DNA of 64,000 bases from Catonia carolina (taxonomy: Eukaryota; Arthropoda; Insecta; Hemiptera; Achilidae), in contig JAQMRL010000012.1 in the NCBI GenBank assembly GCA_035578175.1, forward strand, positions 19,478,048 to 19,542,047, given 5' to 3'. Below, piece after piece: positions 11,081 to 22,683 of the stretch; position 1 is the stretch's first letter; each line of letters opens with the position of its first letter. The notes below the pieces were generated by a model, which was given only the letters and a program-made list of their open reading frames with translations, was not told the origin of the DNA and searched no databases. Both the position numbers and the translations under genes were made by a program.

Positions 11081-11364
11081 ATATTGTCCATCCAATGGTA
11101 AACTCGCGAATGTGCAAATTCTCAGTTTTACGGGAGAGCAAAAAACAAATTCAATGCTTTCTTCTTTAACACATACACATATACACTTTATACACTTTGT
11201 GTATTTTCGTAAGTGTATAAAGGCTGTATCTCCCTACCCGATTAAGAAATATTCGCGAGTTTACTACAACATGCGTTGGGTTGTACACAGTCATCAGCAA
11301 GCACTAACAAACTCATATTCTGAAAATTTGCACATTCGCGAGTTTACCATTGGAGGGACGATAT
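11081..11364. mobile_element. MITE with 45-bp terminal inverted repeats
   Basis: Left arm 11081-11125 and right arm 11320-11364 are inverted copies with about three mismatches. The shared core is CCAATGGTAAACTCGCGAAT followed by GTGCAAATT. The 284-bp element has no coding capacity. It lies 64 bp from the Harbinger derivative. Superfamily is unassigned. Confidence 0.85.
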
Positions 11365-11635
11365 GAACTAGAAAGTAAATAACTTCCGCTTTAAACATTT
11401 GTTTGATCTTCCAACAAATTCAAATCTGGGTGTCTTTATCAGCTTCATTCAACTGTCTTGGAATCCATCTAAAATACTTCATCGGAAATTCGACAAGTCA
11501 AAATGGATTAATTCCAACTAATAATCACACATAAACTGGTAATTTGGGAAATTTCAAATCGCCTGTCTTCGCTAAAACGATCATTTATGCGATTTTTCAA
11601 TGTAGTAGTTGAAACGTCAAGTGAATTACCAGGTA
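11365..11635. other. No recognised feature
   Basis: Moderately AT-rich sequence between a MITE and a SINE fragment. The open frames are short and without motifs. Confidence 0.4.
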
Positions 11636-11765
11636 AATCCGTGGTGTTGTGGTCAGCAAAACTGGCGTTACGCCGGGGTTTTACTCTCGGTCCAGGATTT
11701 TGATGACCACTCATTATTACCCATCACCTTCTCTCTCAGCCTGCATTAACATTAATTATTGTAAA
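11636..11765 (+). repeat. Diverged tRNA-type SINE
   Basis: A GTGGTGTTGTGGTCAGCAAA block and TCTCGGTCCAGGATTTTGAT resemble the A-to-B-box interval and B-box-plus-linker of the SINE at 16785-16885. The tail CATCACCTTCTCTCTCAGCC then CTGCATTAACA corresponds to its CACCGTCTGCATTAGCAG. It is heavily mutated. Confidence 0.5.
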
Positions 11766-12005
11766 ACAAAAACTCTGGTGTGAAACACTCACACGACTTT
11801 CTCTTGTCAATAATTGAAAATATAACTTATGTTACATCATTAGTAAACAATGTAATATGAAAAACATAACCTAACTTTAATCATGAGTGAATGCCGCAAA
11901 TAGAAAATCAACCTCTGTAGGACTTAAAAATACGAAAAATCACTAACTGGCGCTAAACTAGGATCTGTAAAAAATACGTGAAATAAAAGTCGTAGATTTA
12001 TTTAT
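11766..12005 (-). repeat. Family A tail and part of the middle
   Basis: Minus-strand sequence TCTGGTGTGAAACACTCACA, then ACTTTCTCTTGTC, the TAATCATGAGTGAATG block and CACTAACTGGCGCTAAACTA. It breaks off where the tandem block begins. Confidence 0.85.
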
Positions 12006-12059
12006 TGGAGCCAGTTTTTAAAATTATCATCTATAGATTATTTTGTTTTGTCCATCCGT

Positions 12060-12560
12060 CCGTCAGTTGCAAGAGTTAGCAACAAACGGTTTTCAGATTC
12101 GTAATCTACACAAAAAAATAGTGGGCCTAAATTAGGTTTGAATTTCTGGTTTTAATTGGAAGTGGCCCAAAACCGGAAGTCAAAATTAAAAGTCAAAAAC
12201 TACAAGAGATAGCAACAAACGGTTTCCGGATTCGTAATCTACACAAAGAATTAGTGCGCCTGGATTGGGTTTGAAGTTCCAGTTTTGAATGGAAGTGGCC
12301 CAAAACAGGACGTCAAGAAGTCGAAATTTGGAAACAATAATAGTGTTTTTCGATACCTCTTAAAGAGTAATCAGTAATCATTGGATTTGAAGTTCCTGTT
12401 TCGACTAGAAGTGGCCCAAAACCGGAAGTCAAACAATAAAAGTCAGAACGACAAAAAATAGTAACAAAAGCTTTTCGGATTCGAAGTCAAGAAATCAAAA
12501 TCGGAATTTGGAAACAAAAATAGTGTCCTTCGATTCCTCTTAAAGAGTAGATACAGAAAC
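12060..12560. repeat. Tandem block of ~120-130 bp units
   Basis: The phrase AAGTGGCCCAAAACCGGAAG or a close variant occurs near 12160, 12290 and 12410. It is accompanied by AGCAACAAACGGTTT (12090, 12210), TTCGTAATCTACACAAA, and GGAAACAATAATAGTGT (12320, 12510). Units are imperfect and partly rearranged. There is no coding frame. Confidence 0.75.
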
Positions 12561-12639
12561 CACTAATGGTTATTTGCAATACGTCAAATATAAGCCTTTT
12601 TAAAATTTGCCACCAGCCATGAGACGCGTCGCCTCATGA

Positions 12640-13320
12640 AAAGAATTTTTCTTCTAATTTTATTTATACTGTATACACTTTTATCGTCAAATGCCGCAAT
12701 CTTAAATAATCCAGCTCTTACTATAGGTGCCGATTTTTATGAGCAAAATACACAAAATCACTAGTTAATCTAAGCGTTGCAGAAAAAATGCTTGAAACAA
12801 AAAGTTGTAGTTACTTTTAATTTCCTGTAAATTTAATTGTATAATATTAAACGTTTGTCCTAAAATAAATTTTAAGGCCGCAGTGTTAAAACAACTATTT
12901 TTTTTATTAAGAGAACACGAGCCCCCAAGAATTTCAGCCGACACGGTGTTTACCCAACATATGTAGAATAAATAATACATGTATATTTAAGAAGAATAAA
13001 TAATTTTGTAAATAAGGCGATGAAAATATCGTAGGATCTGTTTTTAAGAAAATTGCAAAAAGTTAAAAATTTGAGAAATAAACTACTACTTCCGGAACTG
13101 ATTTTATTGAAAATGTTCGGGTCGGGTCCCCTAGTGGTACCTAAGTTGAATTCCAAGTTCTGTTCTTGAGATATTTTGTTTACGCACACACCAATCGCTA
13201 AAATTTATTTTTTGGGTTCATGGGGCCTGAAAACAAGTATTTCCAGAGAAAACTTGATTTCGAAAATCTATATGAAAATAATTCGTTTTCTTTCCCTATA
13301 TTTTCATATAGGACAACAGG
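12640..13320 (-). repeat. Family A copy, minus strand
   Basis: Runs from the ~190-bp middle block (TTTATCGTCAAATGCCGCAA near 12680) through AAGAATTTCAGCCGACA and ACTACTACTTCCGG to the degraded head ending CATATAGGACAAC near 13318. Confidence 0.82.
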
Positions 13321-13639
13321 TTGTTTAGAGTGATGAAATTAAACTGTTTCACCCACTTATACACGTTTCTGCGTTTTAATAACTTTTCACCTAACTGCTT
13401 CAACATTTTTTGAGTAAATTTCTGCCTGTTTTCTACCTTCGGATAGCAAAAATCTTATGACTGAACGTTATCCTACCGGTTTACGCGTTTCAAGTGGAGC
13501 TGACGTTTTGAAATGAACAAAAGAGATTATGTCAATATTAAAATACGAGTAGTTCTAAGCTAATAATAGTTATGCAAGCTTTTTTACGATTATCAATGTT
13601 TTGGGTATTTATGAATGTCAATTTTTTTTTAATATATTT
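13321..13639. other. No recognised feature
   Basis: Sequence between a family A head and a SINE. No open frame above chance length and no repeat recognised elsewhere in the window. Confidence 0.4.
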
Positions 13640-13825
13640 ATATATTTAACGTCGCATCAACTGCAACGGTCATAAGCGACGACGTTGGAGAGTAACTATG
13701 TACAATGGAGGATGAAATAATTTTTTATAACGTATGAAAATATGCCGTGCCTGAGTGGGACTCGAACCCACGACCGCATGATGAGAGGCAAGCACGTTAC
13801 TAACCACGCCAAGGCAACCGGCAAA
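13640..13825 (-). repeat. tRNA-derived SINE, minus strand
   Basis: Read on the minus strand, the head 13822-13745 has an A-box-like TGGCGTGGTTAGTAACG and a B box GGGTTCGAGTCC (13758-13769). The unique region (TTTTCATACGTTATAAAAAA) and a tail with GTCGCTTATGACC and GCAGTTGATGCGAC follow. The tail is shared with 39313-39501. The acceptor stem does not pair, so it is not a functional tRNA gene. Confidence 0.85.
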
Positions 13826-13969
13826 ATTGTCAATATTATGAATTGTTTAAGAGACACATATGAGTTTCCATAGTAACGCTTATTATTTTTAAAGTAAGAA
13901 TAACAAATCAGTCATTTCATTATTAAACCTACATTGAACTGCATCGTTTTAATGTATGCTGCGTATATC

Positions 13970-14240
13970 ATTTTACTTTCTCTTCCTCTATATGAATATA
14001 TAAGGAAGGAACGCATTCTTTCCTTATATATGCATATAAGGAAGGGAAAGTATTGCTTTCACGTCGATATTTTATTTCTGCAAGCCGAGCTGTCAACAAA
14101 AAATAATATTTCTGGAAACATTGCCTACAAACAAAACACAATATGTAAACTAACCCTATGTTGAACTGTTGTCATTTTAGTATGTTACCTATATCATTTT
14201 ACTTTCTCTTTATATGAATATATTAGCATGGCCCCGTCAC
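13970..14240 (+). repeat. Fragmented family A heads
   Basis: Three short copies of ACTTTCTCTT.C plus TATATGAATATAT occur at ~13975, ~14020 and ~14200, with TCACGTCGATATTTTA after the second. They look like repeated insertion or slippage at the head terminus. Confidence 0.6.
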
Positions 14241-14265
14241 GGCTTTGCACGCGAAACATGTATAA

Positions 14266-14865
<600 letters not shown>

Positions 14866-15873
14866 AAAAAATCTGGTATGAAACACTCACACAACTTTCT
14901 TGCCAATGCAAATAATTAACAATAAACCTAACATTAGTAATAAAACATTTCAAATAAACAAAAAACTAACCTCAATCAAAAAAAATCGCATAACCTAATT
15001 TAAACATGAGTAAAAGGCAAAATGAAAATTAACCTCAGTTTGACTTAAAAACAATCGTTCACGCTAATCTAGGCTCTGCAGAGAAAAATGCTTTCAACAA
15101 AAGTTGTAGATCTTTTAATTTCCTATAAATTTGATTATAAACACTTTTGTCGTAAATTGCATACTAAGGCCGAAATCTTTTAAAAAAATTGATTTTTTTA
15201 CACGTTTTCATGAGTAAAAAACAGAAAATCGCTAATTACCGCTAAACTATATAAATAAGGCCGAAATATTTAAAAAAATCGATTTTTCACACGTTATCGT
15301 GAGAAAAGAACAGAAAATCGCTAATTACTGCTAAACTAAGCGTTATACAAAAAAATGTTTGAAATAAAAGTTTTACGATTTAAAATTCTCTACAATTTTT
15401 ATCATATAAATTTTGCGTTGAAATGCATATTAAAGCCGCAATCTGAAAAAAAAAAACAATTTTTTTACGCGGAAACAGCCTCACCAAGAATTTCAGCACA
15501 AATGGCGCCTACCCTATGTGGTAGAGCATAAAAGATTTAGTAAACCAGGCTATTTTAAAAAAAATCGTAGGACCAGTTTTTGAGAAAATCGCAAAAAAGT
15601 GAAAAATTACACGAATAAACTACTTCTTCCGGTTGATCGATTTTGATGAAAATGTTTGTGTCGGGTCCGGTAGTGGTATGTAACTTAAGTTTCAAGTTCG
15701 AACGATGTTCCGTTCTTGAGATATTCTGTTCACACACAGACCAATCGCTAAAAACATGTTTTTTGGGTTTAGGGGGTCTGAAAACGTGTAGATCCGGTGA
15801 AAACTCGATTTCTTAAAATCGACATGAAAACAGTACTTTCCTTCCTATATATTCATATAGGCAAGAGAAAGTA
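14866..15873 (-). repeat. Family A, complete unit (~1.0 kb)
   Basis: Runs from ACTTTCTCTTGCC (complement at ~15861-15873) to the tail hairpin TGAAACACTCACA near 14880. Both middle segments, the ATGGCGCCTACCCTA block and the CCGATTTTGATGAAAATGTT-like block are present. It abuts the next unit at 14865 head to tail. This is the best unit for defining the family. Confidence 0.9.
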
Positions 15874-16784
15874 AAAATCAGTTTAAAAACACTCACAACT
15901 TTCTCTTGCCAATGCAAATAATGAACAAGATAGTCTAACATTAGTAATAAAACATTAGAAATAAACAAAAAACTAACCTCAATAAACATAATCTAATTTT
16001 AATCAGGAGTGAAAGACGCAAAATGAAAATCAACCGCAGTTTGACTTAAAAATACGGAAAATCACTCTTTCACGCTAAACTAGGCTCTGTAAAGAAAAAT
16101 GCACTAAATAAAAGTTGTAGATCTTTTAATTTACTATAAAATTAAATATATACGCTTTTGTCGTAAAATGCATATCAAGGCTGAAATTGTAAAAAATCAA
16201 TTTTTTACACGTTTTCGTGAGAAAAAACAGAAAATCGCAAAATACCGCTAAACTAAGTCGTCGTCTGCATCACGAAGTGACGTATCTCAAAAAAATCGAA
16301 ATTTGAGTTAGGTCGCCTATGAATGTGTCTGGGTGTACTCTACAATATCACGAACTGACTTATCAATATCTTCGTTATTAACAAAGATACGAGCAATAAT
16401 GTTTCTGCGTAACTCACAAAAAGTGATGAATTGTACATCACGTACTGTCGTATCTTGAGATACGTCACTTTGTGAAACTTGTATTGTGTCCTCACTCTGT
16501 CGTATCTGTAGATTCGTCAGTTTGTGATGCGGTCGCTTACCTAATGAAACCGAAACTGTATGTGACGTATTCGAATTAGACTAATTATAAAATAAAACTA
16601 AATAATAAAATTGGCCTTTATATAGGTATCTACTTCACTGGGTTAGGCAGCAATCGTCAGGATATATTATGATATCCATATTCCACGCAGAAGTACATTT
16701 CCAATTTACTTTAAACTGAATACGCACTTAGTTTACATATTTATGAAGGGAGCACTGATAAATTACCTTAATCGAATTATATCA

Positions 16785-16885
16785 TTGTACCGGGTCCCAT
16801 GTTCGATTCTCGGTCAGGTCTGGAATTTTTTTCATCACTCATTTTCGTACATCATCATTCTTCACCGTCTGCATTAGCAGAAATT
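16785..16885 (+). repeat. 5'-truncated tRNA-type SINE inside the Sola-like element
   Basis: Starts just before a B-box-like TGTTCGATTCTCGG, then TCAGGTCTGGAATTT, and ends CACCGTCTGCATTAGCAG. That end matches the minus-strand SINE at 62050-62218. Confidence 0.75.
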
Positions 16886-17011
16886 CCAAAATAGTCAGAC
16901 GTAAAAATATGTAGGCTACCCATGATTACTTGCTCTATATCAGTGTGTTAGTAGACGTTTGCGGGTATGTTGGTGGGTTGATAAATCTTAGTTTACTGTC
17001 GTAAGGTTATA

Positions 17012-17750
17012 TTGTCACAAAAGAAAAGTCGCGGGAAGCGATTTGTTTCGATCTGCTTAAACCAATTGAATGAAAAAGAGGTAAAAAATGTGGTTCTCTT
17101 TTTGGACGGATGCAGTGACCAAAGTAAAAACTCAATAATAGCCAACGTGCTGTTGTATGTTGTCCCTATTTCGACTAATATTGTAAGTATTTCCCAGAGA
17201 TTTTGTGAGCCTTTCCACGAACAAAATTAGGGTGCTTCATGACATAGTAGGTCTACTATAAAGTCTGCTATTGAACGTTCAGGCGATTAATTTGTACCAT
17301 CTCAACTTATTCCTATTTTTAAATTAGCTTTTAAAAAAACAACCTTCCTTGTCAATGCACTTCAGTATGAAAATTTTATCGATTTTAAAGAAATTTCTAA
17401 GGAATTGAGAGTAGGGCTATTGTTAAACAGAAAAGATTCAACAGGCGAGAAAATAAACTGGTTGCGTGTGATGGAAATTCATGTCCCAAAACCTCGACAG
17501 ATACAATTTATTTTAAGAACAGCCACCTTGTGATGAATATTGGCATTTTAATATTGGAAAGCTAAAGTCAATAAAGAATATTGAACCCAAAAAATTTAAT
17601 TTAGTGGCTGCATAAATTACAAAGATAAAGAACAAAGATTTGTTATCTTTATGTAATGCAGTGCCACCCATCGCCAAGTTGGAAGAACACAAGAACTTTT
17701 AAAGAAATTTACCTCATTCAAATTAGAACAAAGAATTTAATGCCTTTTAT
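17012..17750 (+). pseudogene. Transposase remnant of the Sola-like element
   Basis: The clearest part (17012-17230) contains NVVLFLDGCSDQSKNSIIAN, matching a transposase core with the pattern DGC-GQNKNS. Here the usual GQN is DQS. Downstream, in shifting frames, FNIGKLKSIKNIEPKKFNLV and LSLCNAVPPIAKLEEHKNF correspond to a C-terminal region ending in a PPI..H-NF type block. Multiple stops and frame shifts mean no product is expected. The strand agrees with the left-to-right order of the terminal repeats. Confidence 0.7.
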
Positions 17751-19489
17751 AAATCTTTAAAACTAATATCATTCAGCTTATAACTATTACGTTTATGCCA
17801 ACGTAGTTACTTTCTGTTTCTAGGCATTGCCAACAAAACATTTTGTTAAAGTTTGTAATGGAGTAGGCCTACTAAATAAAATTTTAGTTTTTGATTACTA
17901 ATAATAACGTAATGGATCATTATTTTAGGTTTCTGTGTTTATTTTACGTACGTATTTTGTATATTTTGCTATGTAGTTACTAAACAGCTTTTAGGTAACC
18001 CTATAGTGTTACTGTAAGTGTCATTGTCCAGTAATAAACAATTTTTTTTAAATTTTTTGCATCAGTTTATGATGTCATTATTTTTCTAAAAAGTAACATT
18101 CATCAATGAAATTAGTTAACGCTTAGTAGTTTCGTAGTATTATTTTCAAGTTATTGGTATGTTTTTTTTAGAAAATAGGAACTACAAAAAAAAAATTTTT
18201 GTACTTATTTTGTTATGCATTGTATTAACAAATTTTCTTAAATTTGTATTTTTTTTTTTTTTTTAATAAATTAGCTAGTTGTCTGTATTAATGTAGAATT
18301 TATACTAAAATGAGTAATCATGTGTTTGTTAGTATTAATTTTCTATCAGGATACTTTTATCTATAGAGGTACGTCATTTGTTTATATTTCATAATACGTT
18401 GCCGTGAATCACGTACTGTCGTAACTCGACAAATTTATACGTTATTGATAAAAATCAACAACTTACATTAATATCATATAAATAATAAAAAATACAGTCT
18501 TTTGTTGATTATTTAAAGCAATAATTACGGTTTTATTGTAAATAATTGCTGAGATGTAGAGTGGAGAACTAAAGACAAAACTTTAAACGGCTCTCCTAGA
18601 AAAACATGATTTTTGAGATACGACGGTTTGTGATGCAGCCGACGAAGTGTTATATATACAAAAATATTGTCGGTATAAAAGTTGTAGGATTTTACATTCT
18701 CTACAACTTTTATTATATACATTTCTGCGCTAAAATGCATTTTAAAGCCGCAATCTTAAAAAAACAATTTCTTTAAGTGAAAACAATCTCTTCAAGAATT
18801 TCAGTAGACATGGCGCCTACCCTATCATGTAAAACATAAAAAATGTAGTAAATTAGGCGATTTTTAAAAAAAATCCTAGGACCCGTTTTTGAGAAAATCG
18901 CAAAAAAATGAACAATGACACGAATAAACTACTGCTTCCGGTTGACGGATTTTAATGAAAATGTTCGTGTCGGGTCCGGTAGTAATAAAAGTCAAGTTTC
19001 AAGTTCGTACGATGTTCCGTTCTTGAGATATTCTGTTCACACACACACGCAGATCAATCGCTAAAACATGTTTTTTGGGTTCAGGGGGTTTGAAAACGTA
19101 TACATTCGAAACTCGATTTCGAAAAAATCGACGTGAAAACAATACTTTCCTTTCTAAAATTATATTCATATAGACAAGAGAACGTAAAAAAAAAATATAT
19201 AACAGAAATTTAAAATATTATATTACTTATGTAAAAATGTAAGAAATATGAGTGTAATTGCATTAAAAATGTAACTTAGCAAAACATTTTGTGTTCACAA
19301 CACTGCAGTGCACACTACATTTCTTGGGTTCAGAATTTAGGGAATCAGAACAAATTGATTAGGGCTACCTACAGATCCTGTTCTTGAAAGTAATACAATT
19401 GACCATGGGAAAACACTCTGTACGTAAATCGATACCTGCATAATGTAAGAGTTTGCCACTGATACTTATTTGTAGTAATATCGAAATAA

Positions 19490-20620
19490 AGTTTTATAGG
19501 GTTTGAATCCGTTTAAACTGAAAAGGAAGATTTGTGGGGATCAAAGGTATGCGAGCTATGAATGCGACTTCTGCTGCAGGTCCAGTAAGAATGGTAGCTA
19601 CAACATTGTCTCGTAAGGTTTTGATCTGCAATCTTGTTCCCTTACATAATGTGTGGAGGGAGGGGGTAAAACTTGGGAGATGGAAACATGATTGGAGTGC
19701 CAATTTTTATTCTCAGATTATGCGCCGGAAAGCCTGACGGATGAAGAGAGTTAAGAAATTCTTCTTCATATTGTGCAGAATCATCAGAGTCAATAGATTG
19801 ATATTGTCGAAATTCACCTTCAATCTTTTCAAGTATAATGTTGTTTAACTAATTTGCAGATACATTTCAGATGTGTTAATATTTCTTTCGCAAAACCACT
19901 AATATGGTATTTCAGCAAGATTGTCAATATTTGGATAAATCGTCGAAATCAACTCTCATAAAGTACTGATACGCCTTGCTATGCTTGGATTAATTTATAT
20001 GAAACCATTATTAGTTGGTACTTTTCCATCTTCAATATTGATGTGTTGAAGAGGAAAATCAAGGTCACTGCCTCCGAAATGTGCTCGCATAGATTGGTTC
20101 GTAAAGTTAATGTTTCAATTAATCTCCAAATGGTAGATGATTTTAGACGTGCTTTCACGATGTCGCGAATTTCCATTTGAATCACAGGCAAAGTCTATCG
20201 AAAAGCACCGGCGAATATAAACGTCAGGCCACCCATTTGCTTGTCGTTGGATTTGAGCTCTCGTAGGATTCGATCGATTGCTTCAATGTGCTCGAATGGG
20301 CACGATCACACATTGAGCACTCATCCCACACTATTAGTATAGTTTGTTGAATTTTTCCTTATTCAGCAAACCATATTTTCTTCTCCAAAGTGAGGACTCA
20401 AAGGCAACTTAAATGTAGAATGTTCTGTTCTACCCCCACTAAGAAGAGTGGCTACTATACCTGATGATGCAACAGCCAAAACTGAAACATTTTTCGTTCT
20501 AAAATAAGCCAGTATTAAATTGATCAAAACCGTTTTGCTTGTTCCTCCAGGTGCATCAATGAAAAATATTTTACCCAGATTAGTGGAAACACTATTAACT
20601 ATTTAAACTAATTGGCGGAA
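19490..20620 (-). pseudogene. Helitron Pif1-type helicase relic
   Basis: Minus-strand translation starts with KIFFIDAPGGTSKTVLINLI near 20585-20520, a Walker A motif in which GGTGKT has become GGTSKT. It continues with VLAVASSGIVATLLSGGRTE, then THSTFKLPL-type residues near 20410. Toward 19500 it ends with LCKGTRLQIKTLRDNVVATI and IPLIPTNLPFQFKRIQ. This order is that of the helicase half of Helitron Rep/Helicase proteins. Stops and frame shifts occur throughout and no Rep (HUH) domain is visible. A foldback element lies where the upstream part should continue. Confidence 0.88.
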
Positions 20621-20802
20621 TGCATATTTTTGTACTGGTAGGCTACCAACTTTAAAAGATTATCTACGACATATTTTTCAACTCTCGAAGATCAAGTGGA
20701 CGTAGGGCAGTAGAATCACAGACATTTATTACTGATATGTATAAAGACAAAGCGTATCGAACGAATAGCTATGGTATGTTATATAGTACGCGTCAAGAAA
20801 TA

Positions 20803-22388
20803 AGTCCATTGCGTTTGAAGAGCTCTGTCTCAAAAATAACCAAACGGAAAACTTGAACGCTACAAAGATTAAAGCCTGTTCTTTTCTGCGTTGATTGGTT
20901 TGACTTAAATTTTATTTTATTCAAAAATTAGTCAAAGATACAGCAATTTACGCACAAAATTACCCATTTTTAATCCGGTTTTCCATTGATGTGCTTTTTA
21001 AACGTCTGTAAGCCCTACTCCGTCCAGGCTACATAACACATCTTTACGTGGAGTCAAAATAGCACTTTTTAAAATAGCCAGCATATTAAAACGGAACATC
21101 AGATTTCACTTTTTAATATTCGCATTATAGAGAAAACTGGGATCTTTAACGTACTTATGGCCGGTACGACCTCAGTCAAAGCATTTAACTACGGTTAAAA
21201 ATTTAACAATGGTTAAATCAGTAGTTATTTGTTTCACCAACGCTAGTTATTTTTAACCACGGTCAAATCAACAGTTAAATTTGACGGGCGTCAAATGGGC
21301 AGTCAAATTATTTGATAAAGTTCAAACTAACTAACCTCACTTTCCCGCAACGTTATCAATTTATGCCGAGATATTTCAATAAATGTATAAATTTTAAAAT
21401 ACAGAATACATTTATTGATAGTGAAGTTAATAAATATTAATCAATAAACATGAATAAAAATAACGTAAATACTATGAAAAACGTAAAATGATATACTAAT
21501 GTAATGACGTTACTTTTTGAGGCCGCTTGTAATGGCGTCATAAAAATCATACCATTATACGCCGTGACGTCATTACATTAGTATAACATTTTACGTTTTT
21601 CATAGTATTTACGTTATTTTTATTCATGTTTATTGATCAATATTTATTAACTTCACTATCAATAAATGTATTCTGTATTTTAAAATTTATACATTTATTG
21701 AAATATCTCGGCATAAATTGACAACGTTGCGGGAAAGTGAGGTTATGTCGTTATATGATATAAAAGGGCCTATAACTATTTCACAGCGGTTTGCGCGCAA
21801 AAATAAGCTCATATTCGGATTTCATATTCCATTAAAAAAAACCCCAAACGATATGATATAAAACACTACTGTAGGTTACGAGTATCGCAGAATGAAAACA
21901 ATGACATTATGACAAAATCAGATGTAGCCAATAGAAACTTAGTTACCATGGTAGCCAACTTCGAAAATAAGAGAGTGTGGAAATTAACCGTGGTTAAATT
22001 TGACCGACGCAGTTTTGATCGAGATCAAAGTTGGTGAAACAGTTTCGAGTTTAAACGAACGGTCATCTTTTGACCACCGTTAAATTTGATCGTGGTCATG
22101 GTGTATTTGATTGATGTTGGTGAAACCGACCATTAAACTCCTTTTTAATTTTTTAAGTAAAGCCTGAACGGAGTAACAGAAGTTTAAAAAGCACATCAAC
22201 GGAAAACCAGCTAAAAACTGAATACTTTTTATGCGTAAATTGCTGGATCTTTGGCTAATTTCTAAATAAAATAAAATTTAAGCTAAACCAAACAAGGCAG
22301 AAAAGAACAGGCTTTAATTTGGTGTAGCGTTCAAATTTTTCCGTTTAGTTATTTTTGAGATACAGCCCTTCAAACACAACGGCTTCTT
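20803..22388. mobile_element. Foldback element with nested inverted repeats
   Basis: Outer arms of ~215 bp: 20803-21032 pairs with 22162-22388. Both carry AAATAACYAAACGGAAAA, AAAGCCTGTTCTTTTCTGC and TGATGTGCTTTTTAAAC. Inside, diverged arms rich in GGTTAAATTT and TTGGTGAAAC motifs (21172-21300 and ~21975-22135) face each other. The centre is a near-perfect hairpin (21324-21520 with 21560-21745). No coding frame exists. This reads as one element inserted into another, all palindromic. Confidence 0.85.
21324..21745. mobile_element. Inner near-perfect inverted repeat, ~185-bp arms
   Basis: Arms share AACCTCACTTTCCCGCAACG, GCCGAGATATTTCAATAAAT, ATACATTTATTGATAGTGAA and AACATGAATAAAAATAACGT with only a few mismatches. 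The ~40-bp loop contains GGCCGCTTGTAATGGCG. Arm identity is much higher than in the outer arms, so it is probably the youngest layer. Confidence 0.9.
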
Positions 22389-22681
22389 TCGTGGCGCTGC
22401 TAGATCGACTCTATCTAACGTGTACACCCGCACCAATGTTTTGTTAAATTCCCCGCGTACGTCTCTCGTCATCATCAAACCCCTTCATCTACTTCAATAG
22501 CAATACGTACTCACATGTAGGCCTACACTTACACATACTTATAGATTTATGAAAATCTTCATAAGGGCCCTAAGGGTTATCATTTTTGAAAATTTAAAAA
22601 GAAATTATTGCGGTGAATATAAATACAAATATGCTGTCAAAATTTCATGAAAATCCGTTGAGTAGTTTTTCTTTGTCTTTA
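22389..22681. other. Short stretch ending in a common transposon motif
   Basis: Includes AAAATTTCATGAAAATCCGT followed by TGAGTAGTTTTTC just before the mariner. A motif of this type is frequent near ends of Helitron- or RTE-derived repeats. The family is not determined. Confidence 0.4.
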
Positions 22682-22683
22682 TA

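Larger units (their letters stand above)
16259..18644 (+). mobile_element. Sola-like DNA transposon relic with AAGT duplication
   Basis: Inverted ends: CGTCGTCTGCATCACGAAGT on the left, and on the right, read inward, CGTCGGCTGCATCACAAACC. Both are followed by CGTATCTCAAAAA. They are flanked by AAGT (16255-16258 and 18645-18648). A 4-bp duplication and the internal transposase fragment fit the Sola superfamily, though this is pattern-based. Subterminal copies of the end motif (CGTATCT ... TACGTCACTTTGTGAA) occur near 16435-16540 and 18400-18430. A SINE lies inside. Confidence 0.75.
15880..19180 (-). repeat. Family A unit split by a 2.4-kb transposon
   Basis: Tail and first middle segment lie at 15880-16258 and the second middle segment, body and head at 18649-19180 (GACAAGAGAACGT). 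The intervening 16259-18644 is a DNA transposon. Removing it restores a normal family A order around ACTAAG-CGTTATAC. Confidence 0.88.

Noticed and set aside
13745..13822. tRNA gene on the minus strand
   Set aside because: Same reason; the SINE body and tail follow and stems are broken.
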